From Oryzias latipes (Eukaryota > Chordata > Actinopteri > Beloniformes > Adrianichthyidae): DNA of 64,000 nt. Each line of letters opens with the position of its first letter. The stretch's first letter is position 1. This document shows, piece by piece, positions 57,001-64,000 of the stretch. Both the position numbers and the translations under genes were made by a program. The stretch spans positions 15,157,261 to 15,221,260 of the forward strand of contig NC_019866.2 of NCBI RefSeq assembly GCF_002234675.1, written 5' to 3'. The notes under the pieces are model-generated. The model worked only from the letters and a program-made list of their open reading frames with translations. It was not told the origin of the DNA and searched no databases.

Positions 57001-58430
57001 TAAAATCTGTCCAACAAAAGATACTTTCAGCTCATAATTGTTTGCTCAACTGTTGGACAAGACAAGATATAGGAAAAAATAATCCCTAAAGAGGATGTCC
57101 TCACAATGAGCCAAAATGCAACACAGGAAGTCCTCTAGTTAGTTACGCAATTTAGTTTTATATAGGCTGTTTCTGACTCATATTTGGGATTGTTTAATTA
57201 TCTCAACATGATGTGTAACAAACATACAAGTAAGAAGCCAGTTAACACTTTTTTTGCACAACTATTAAAAATATCGCCCCTTAAAGGCCCAATCTGGTCA
57301 AAATAGTGTTTCTTGGTGTTTTTAATGTTTCCTTGTGGCATTTTTCTGATGATGGAGGACATACATAAAGAAAATTAAGCTCAGAATCGCATGTCTGAAT
57401 ATTTCTTCATTCAAATCGATGTGAATCAGGAGCAGACAAAAATGTGCTGTTTGAAAAAAAGCTTTTTGGGTAGTACTGGACAGGCTTCTTGCTCTTCCAT
57501 TCTGATGCATCCACCTGTACACAAAAAGATCCATGTATGTCTTCGTTTTCCTTGTCTGAGCTGGCATCTGGCTCAACTCCGATATTGCTCACCATTTTCG
57601 TTGCACTGGTAATGTTGGGTTGGGGGTGTGAGGGACTGTTAAGTAATGGGAGAGCATGTAAACAGAGAGCTCTCAGCAATAGAGAGGGGAAGTGGGGTAG
57701 GGTTGCTCTGCACCAATAGTCCCACCAATAACTCAGAGAAAAATTTCTAATGAACTCCTGCTGCTCTCCAGAAACTATGTCCTAGAAAATGTCAGTTTTT
57801 TAAATTTATTTTGGCTAAAAATGGCACAATCATAATTAAAAAAACAATGGGGAAAGTTGTAAATTTCCTCAAAAGAAGATTAGAGTTGACATTTAAGATT
57901 TCTGAGTGAAATGCATGGGTAATAGAAGAAAGTATAATTTGTCCAAAAATACTTCTGTGTGGTTTTGTTTACTTAACGATCAAAACAAAAACATTATGAT
58001 AATGTCAGTATTAGCTGGAATGGGTTTCCGCTTTTTGTTCCATCTTGAATTGATTAGTTTTTCTTTCTGTTTCAGGTCTATAAAGGCTATGTTGATGATC
58101 CTAGAAACACGGACAATGCTTGGATGGAGACAGTCGCTGTAAACTTTCACGATGAACTGGGTATTTTGAACATATTTGCATTTTCTCTACAGCTTTCATA
58201 CTTTCAGATTTGAATACTTATTTCCCCCATATGTCTCTGCACAATTGTTTTCTGACTCCTGAAGTCTCTATGCTGCTGTTGCAGGCGACAGTGTGAGTGA
58301 GCTGCCACTGCAAGCTGGTGATGATGCAGGACAGGTGAAGTGGGTTGACCTTGACTCGTCTCTAAACCTTTATGCCAACCATTCCCATTTCTTGGAGATA
58401 GTTGCCAAGGAGAGAAAAGCCCACTGGTAA
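54064..58430 (+). CDS. nudt9: ADP-ribose pyrophosphatase, mitochondrial (NUDT9)
   Basis: Seven coding exons join to 1011 bases (336 residues plus stop): 54064-54407, 54514-54603, 54724-54810, 54950-55061, 55243-55389, 58076-58160 and 58285-58430. The enzyme splits ADP-ribose to AMP and ribose 5-phosphate in mitochondria. The N-terminal part (cysteine, serine and arginine rich, few acids) fits a targeting sequence. The middle holds [20 protein letters not shown], a strongly conserved block. The Nudix box follows as [22 protein letters not shown], with the same degenerate REF-EE core known in NUDT9. Then come [30 protein letters not shown] and a final KERKAHW. The start could instead be the in-frame ATG at 54088. 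Intron 5 is long (2.7 kb) and filled by repeats. Confidence 0.96.
55640..56930. repeat. GC-rich insert of unknown class in nudt9 intron 5
   Basis: About 1.3 kb with much higher GC than its surroundings, rich in CCTGGG/GGGTGG words between about 55740 and 56500. It is followed by a TG-rich and then a pyrimidine-rich part (56760-56880). Open frames on both strands are low-complexity and lack known motifs, so I do not call a gene. It looks like a transposon or expanded repeat, but I see no terminal repeats. Confidence 0.5.
57280..57900 (+). repeat. Interspersed repeat family R1, copy 5
   Basis: Lies in nudt9 intron 5 and is the best reference copy. It begins near CCTTAAAGGCCCAATCTGGTC and contains TTTCTGATGATGGAGGACAT, CAGGAGCAGACAAAAATGTG, TTCTGATGCATCCACCTG, GGTTGCTCTGCACCAATAGT, CTGCTGCTCTCCAGAAACTA and TTTTGGCTAAAAATGGCA. 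There is no open frame and no A tail. Confidence 0.7.
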
Positions 58431-59700
58431 CTCAAGATAATGGACTGTTGGGACGTCAAAATGAAAACTGACAGACAGGGATTCTTGTGATGAAAATGTT
58501 TAGATGAGTGCTCTGTGCTAATAAGTTATTTGAATGAAGAGCTAAATTATATCCCATCATATCAGAAAATGTATGTTGCACTCAAAATACACTATAATGT
58601 ATATAGAAAAGCATAATTAATATAATGCTATTGTGTCTTGATTTTGGAAAACTAAGAAATTATACTGCCTGCTTCTTAAACCAAGAACTTTCATAAAAAT
58701 CTGGGGCATAAGGATGGGATTCAAATGTTAACAGACTGCGTTACCTAAAGTTCACATCAGTATACCTCATTATTCTTAGTGAAGCACCGATGTTCATAAA
58801 AAAACAAGTGTCTTTAAGGTGTCCAGCTTATATATCACAGACTATCCCACATGCATAGGTGTTTAATAACAGTCTTTGATTTACATTCATTCATGCTTCT
58901 TACTTTGCCAAATGCTTTACAATGGATGGAAACATTTTGATGCAATTAACCCATTTATAGGGGAAAATCAGTACGGTAAGCATCTGTCAAGGAGATAAAG
59001 GAATCTGGGTGCAACTCGATTTATGCAACCTCAACCTTTTACAAAAAAGTCATTATTAGATTAAGACCACTTCTAAGAGGCATCATGTTTCCAGTCATCC
59101 TTCTTTATTCATCTCTCCTGCTGATAATATTGATGTTCAGCTGTTGCATCGAGTTTGAACCCCGCAGCACAAATGAGATGGTTCGACTGTGTGGCGCATT
59201 CAAGGTACATTATACAGCTTATGCAGCTTGAAGTCCTTTAAAGGTGCACTTTGGTGTGGCGGTAGAGCACATCAGCCGGCTGCTTTACAGTACCATTAAA
59301 GTACAGCAAGAGAACCAATGTTTGTTTTGTATGTGGAGAGTATTTTCCCATACAATTCTCCACAATTGTGCTTCCAAGTTATAATTTTGTTCTGTTTTAA
59401 GCATTTGTCATGTCAATTAATTTATGTTTACACAATTACATTTTAACTGTATCAAATACGAATTCACTGTATCCTCCTTGAGCTTTTGGTTTTGTTTTGT
59501 TTTGTTACCAATAACTACAAATAAAAAAAAGTTCGGATTTATAAACTTTTTTCTTAGAACATTTGTACCTTTTATGTTCAAATGAGACACAAAGGTGTAA
59601 ATTATCCATTGGCAGATGTTGCGAGGATGCAAGTTACCCGTAAAACAAAACAAACAAAAAAACTCCATTTCCCATAAGGCTGTGCGCCAAGAAAAACGCC
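58431..59700. other. nudt9 3' UTR and intergenic DNA
   Basis: No exon recognised and no confident poly(A) signal. The stretch just before 59822 should contain the promoter of the next gene. Confidence 0.4.
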
Positions 59701-59821
59701 CAAAGTTGACGACGTGGCGGAAAAACGGTTCAAGTGGACCGGGTTGATTCAAACTGGAAAACCGGCTGTGCATCGCTACTGCCAGAAGAAGTTTGTCTTG
59801 CGAGCTCACCATAGTGTAACC

Positions 59822-62800
59822 ATGTCGGGGAAAATCAAGAGCAGAAGTGTTGCTAATGCAGACTCGATAGCTGGCAGTGTTTCTAGTGATGAGCACATTT
59901 TGCGGGACATTCATCAACTTTACACGGACTCAGAAAGCGGTGAGTGAACAGATTCTCCATCATCACACTCAGAGTTTCTTCTTTAAGAATTTAGTTATAG
60001 AAATATTATAAATCACATATGGCATAAATCCCGTTTATAAGTTAGGATGACAAGGGGGGGGGGGGCTAAGTGTTAGCTAAGTTAGCTAAATGATGTGGTC
60101 AACTAACGCTGCTCCAGTCACAGCGGTTATGCTAGCGAAGTTAGCCAAGCTGAAGCTCTGCTGTGACTGTAGGGAGCTTCCACGTCTGACACCTCATATT
60201 GAGTCTGGTGTTTCAGAGTTTATGCTAGCTTAAAACAAGACTGTATCTAAGCTGTGTTGAAATTGTTACTTTCACCATTGCAATAGTGTATTGTGTGATG
60301 CTTACAGGGTTGATAACTGTGGCAGAATCTGTTGGTGTCAAGTTGCTCCCACCCAGGAAAAAAATTACAGTGATGCTGATAGGTAACCACTCTGCTGGAA
60401 AAAGCTCCTTTATCAACTGGTAATTGTTATACTATACTATGAAAAGAAAAAATATGTAAAGAAGAATTATGATCTTTTGTTGAAATGGATTTTCTGTGCT
60501 CCAACTTGATCTTTTCTCAGGTATGTGGAGGAACATATCCAGCGCACTGGAGTGGCTATAGAGACACAAGGCTTCAGCTTTGTCACAAATGGACGCAAGA
60601 GGGAATCCCTCACAGTGAGTGTTTCCATTTCATTGACAAGTTTAGTTTTACTTAAACACACACACACATGCCATAAAAATGTTATTTTCAATTTTTACCA
60701 ATGAGGCGCCTAGAAACAAAAACACAATTTTGTATATCCATACGTGGATCAGAACAAGTTTACACTTAAAACAATGTCTTAACATTTCTATATGTACGAA
60801 TATAGGAATATTATTATTGATACATACATATACAAAATATAAATAAACTATGATATATCTAAATATTTATGAATACAAATCTGAATGGTGTGAGGATGCA
60901 CTTGGGTGTGTTGGGGAATAAAATCCAAATAAGTGTCTATACATGAAAATGTGTGTCAGATTATTCCACGTGTTTGAGTGTGTATATTTCCCTATAAATG
61001 TGTAGTTGTGTGTTTATTTGAAACTGAGTGTGTGCTGATTGGAGAGGGAACAGGAGTCAAATACATACTGGGCCCTGTAATAGATGTGATCTAGGCCATG
61101 AGGGTGAGAATTTAGGGCTTTTACTTCTCACTCCGTTTCTGATGTTTCTTGTATGTGTATATAATGTTTTCCTATCTTTCACTTCAGAGTATATGCCTCA
61201 AATAAAAGATTTTCATTTTTAGGGAAATGCCACTCTTCATCTGTATCCACACTTCAAGACTCTGCAAGACTTTAAAGGTGAGAGTTTTTCTTAAGTTTTG
61301 CATGTGATGTATTGGTCTGATTCACTGTGATTCTTGGAGTCCAGTTTTGAAGCTTTACATTGAACGAATGGACTTAAAGCCAAACTTTATGCAACATTAA
61401 CTTTTCTTCTTATTTTTGATAAGTCTCAGCACTTTGTTAAACAAACCGAGTCTAGAAATGTGCCAATTAAAAAGTCCAACTCCACAAGCTTGATGGTTGT
61501 TGTTGTTTTTTTTCTTACTCATTTACACAAGTACTTTCTATGAATTCTTTAGGTGTTTCAGAGTATCTGAGCACAGAAATCTGCACGTCACGGCAGAAGA
61601 AGTTCAGCTTGGTGACCTTTGTGGATTCACCAGGGCTGGTGGATGGAGACATGAAGTATCCGTTTGATGTGGATGATGTCATCCTGTGGCTAGGTGGGTT
61701 ATTCTAGTCCTCTGGAACTGCTTTTGTGAGGAGTTTTTATATGAGGTTGTGAGACATTCCCTAAAAAAAATCAAAGAAAGTTTATAAACTGAACTTTTTA
61801 TTACGTATTTAGAAAATTTCATGCGAACAGTCACTTTATTTATTTCTTTTTAATCTAGTTTGGTGTTACAATTCATGTTTACAGTGGAAAACAAAACTGA
61901 TGTTAAAAGCTAAACAGTCATTCAGCTGAGACCAAAATCACCATTTGGGGAGATTTTTCCGTCTGTATCAAATAATGAGGCTTCACTGTTCTTTGCAGGT
62001 GATCTTTGCGATCTGATCTTGGTCTTTTTTGATCCTATGGGTCAGGCTTTGTGCAAGCGCACCCTTAACATTGTGGAGAGCCTGAATGAGAAGCACGGCG
62101 ACCGGCTTCATTTTTACCTGAGCAAGGCTGATGAGGCTGGTGGAGAATCAGACAGACAGGTAAGTCCAAGAAAACTTTATTTAGGTTTTTATATAACCCT
62201 AATTATATCCTAGAATCAGAATTTGTGGAACTTTTCAAGACAGAAGCTGGGTTTACATGGGCAAAAGTAATTGGAAAGAATGCCTGATCGGAAGAAAAAT
62301 GCGCCCTGTAAACACGCCGTTCGGAATAGTCTGCCCCGATCAGACTCGTTCTGATCAAAATTTCTTTCCGATCGAGATAGGTGGGTTATTCCGATTGTTT
62401 ATCCGATCGTTGTTCATGTAAACAGTTCATTCCGATCGTGTGTCACCACTGCTCTGGTTTACGTCACGCATAGAAGGTGCGGTGCTTCAGAGAAAGCTTT
62501 GGAGCTCATACTGGACCGACCGGCTGCTCTGCGCGAATGAACCGTGTCTGTGAGCAGAGCAGCCGGACTTATAGCTTTGTGTTTGCGGACAGGGAGGTGG
62601 TGCTTTGTTATGTGTGTGCTCCGGGGGGGGGGGGGGGGGCTTCCGTCCCGCCGCTCTGGTTTAGCGGCTGCCGGACTCAGGAGAACTGTGTGTCTGAGCG
62701 GAGCTCGGGCCGCCAGAACACAGCGGCTTTGGGGCGGTGTGTGTGAGCTTTTCAAAGCAGAAATGCAGCTCAGTCCTTACAAACTGTTCAAACAATCAAC

Positions 62801-63076
62801 GTGGATTTGTGTTTCCAGACAAAATAAAGGCTGATGTTATTCCCACATATTTATGTGCAGCCAAGATGCAGATTGCAGCATTTCCCGCATAGATTTTATG
62901 TTCATCAAACAAGGCTAATGTTGTTAGCGCGTGTTAGCCTTCTCCTAATCCTTCTTCCTGCTCCGTTCCTCCACAAACAAAAGCACGGACCACACGGATT
63001 AAAAATAAAATGATTAGCGAACAGGCACTTCATAATATTCATAACATTAATAAAAGCACATTTAGAAGATCATCTC

Positions 63077-63133
<57 letters not shown>

Positions 63134-63785
63134 GTAATTTTTACTTTGTATGTTTGAACTCTGAGAGTTTAAACAAGACATTTCATCTTTTGCAGGTTAT
63201 TTTTTAGAACGTTACTACCGGGATAAACAAGGAACCACTGTACTTATCTGTCTGTAAATTGTAAATGCAGACAGTGTGTGATCCTAATACAGTGTGCAGT
63301 AATGTTAGGTTCATTAGAAGTGTGTAGATTTGTTCTGGTTGATTTGGAAAAGTATCAAAAAGAGTGGTTTGACAGTAAACGACTTCCCTATAAATATGTT
63401 TCTGTAACTCTTTCGTATTTCTGGTTGTCCCAGAGAGTAATGATGCAGATCGTTCAGGAACTCTGCAAGCGGCCTGGACTGAACAAATGTGGCTTTGACA
63501 TGCCCACCATCTACATTCCTAACCCAAACAAGGTGAGAGTTCATTTTCATGTTCATTTTCCCTTTGCATATGAAATCTCCTGTATCTCTCTGATCTGGAC
63601 TGATTTCTCGTTTGTGTGTGTTTTTGTTGCTGTGTGCAGCCTAGCCGCTGTGTCAACCAGATTGAAGAAGTTTGTCGAACCATCGAGAAGACCATTAACC
63701 AAACTGTTCAGAATACTCTCAACTCTCTGGAGAGGGACTGTGAACTCATCAGTGAAGCCATTACAGATTCTATTCATACTGACAG
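59822..63785 (+). CDS. Dynamin/EHD-like large GTPase, 3' part beyond window
   Basis: Eight exons are visible: 59822-59939, 60308-60419, 60521-60614, 61223-61277, 61553-61693, 61999-62159, 63434-63532 and 63640-63785 (308 complete codons so far). Every junction keeps the frame, with GT-AG borders. GTPase motifs: P-loop GNHSAGKSS (residues 65-73), DSPG (151-154) and SKAD (215-218). The P-loop and the spacing resemble dynamin-superfamily proteins such as EHDs and sarcalumenin, which bind membranes. Residues about 261-308 are helical with heptads (start of a stalk). The start ATG at 59822 has a good context; an upstream in-frame GTG at 59714 is not used. I do not recognise a named orthologue. Exon 8 ends at a donor, so more coding sequence lies to the right. 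Confidence 0.88.
60640..61222. other. Repeat-like intron 3 of the GTPase gene
   Basis: Rich in TG/CA and AT words (TATACATACATA, GTGTGTGTT). Nothing coding is seen. Confidence 0.4.
62235..62470. mobile_element. Probable MITE end with CCGATCGGAA words
   Basis: Starts near GCTGGGTTTACATGGGCAAA and contains repeated CCGATC/GATCGGA words and GTAAAC. This resembles a fish non-autonomous DNA transposon end. The opposite end was not identified, so limits are uncertain. Confidence 0.4.
63088..63130. repeat. (TG)n(TA)n microsatellite
   Basis: Short GT run followed by about 20 TA units, in intron 6 of the GTPase gene. Confidence 0.95.
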
Positions 63786-63959
63786 GTGAAAAACAGAGAT
63801 TGTCTCATTCTTTAAATGTTTTTTTTTCTGATTTGCTTCATCTGTAACACATTTCTTCCTCATCAATTCAATTTGTGCTACACTGACTGCTTTTGATCTC
63901 TGTCTATTACTTTAAAAGCTATTGATTCTCATTTTTCAGTCAAATTAGCCTCAGATGAC

Positions 63960-64000
63960 AGGGCTCCAGACTGCGACCATTTGGTCGCATTTTGCGACCA
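63960..64000 (+). mobile_element. Start of a repeat cut by the window edge
   Basis: CAGGGCTCCAGACTGCGACC followed by ATTTGGTCGCATTTTGCGACC looks like a hAT-type terminus with sub-terminal GGTCGC repeats. Only about 40 bases are visible. Confidence 0.45.

Noticed and set aside
59150-59210. tRNA-like B box (GTTTGAACCCC)
   Set aside because: No matching A box or cloverleaf could be drawn around it.
59714-59821. Upstream extension of the GTPase reading frame
   Set aside because: It begins at GTG. The ATG at 59822 has a better context and no upstream in-frame ATG is available.

Overview
This is vertebrate nuclear DNA: multi-exon genes with GT-AG introns, (TA)n microsatellites, Tc1/mariner, hAT-like and piggyBac-like elements, LINE and SINE copies, and unrearranged immunoglobulin heavy-chain segments. 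The repeats and gene content point to a teleost, probably an acanthomorph. I cannot fix the species from sequence alone.

Left third (1-13.5 kb): the 5' edge of an IgH locus read on the minus strand. Two intact-looking VH genes (10.7-11.2 and 12.95-13.4 kb) carry 23-bp-spacer recombination signals (RSSs). Four very short DH segments follow (about 8.05, 6.3, 5.75 and 5.35 kb), each flanked by two 12-bp-spacer RSSs. JH and constant exons are not visible and should lie left of position 1. Mobile DNA fills the spaces: a large foldback element split by a LINE that keeps ORF1 but has no ORF2 (1-3.4 kb), a tRNA-derived SINE, two piggyBac-like MITEs (one nested in a larger inverted-repeat element), and a short fossil piece of a Ty3/Gypsy-like gag region.

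Middle (16.7-51 kb): four minus-strand genes, each with an unbroken reading frame across the exons I assembled. They are atp6v0c (V-ATPase proteolipid, with a perfect CLEAR/TFEB site upstream), ypel3, gdpd3 and mapk3 (ERK1). The order ypel3-gdpd3-mapk3 is that of human 16p11.2, which supports naming the paralogues ypel3, gdpd3 and mapk3. A degenerate full-length Tc1 copy sits in the last intron of gdpd3.

Right third (51-64 kb): nudt9 (mitochondrial ADP-ribose pyrophosphatase) on the plus strand, with an unusually GC-rich insert in its fifth intron. It is followed by a plus-strand gene for a dynamin/EHD-like GTPase that I do not recognise by name and that runs past the window edge. At least five copies of one interspersed repeat of unknown class are scattered over 18.5-57.9 kb.

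The housekeeping and signalling genes do not form a pathway with each other. The most notable items are the compact DH array, whose RSS quality differs systematically between the two sides, the IgH edge lying beside the ypel3-gdpd3-mapk3 block, the ORF1-only LINE inside a foldback element, and the unfamiliar GTPase.
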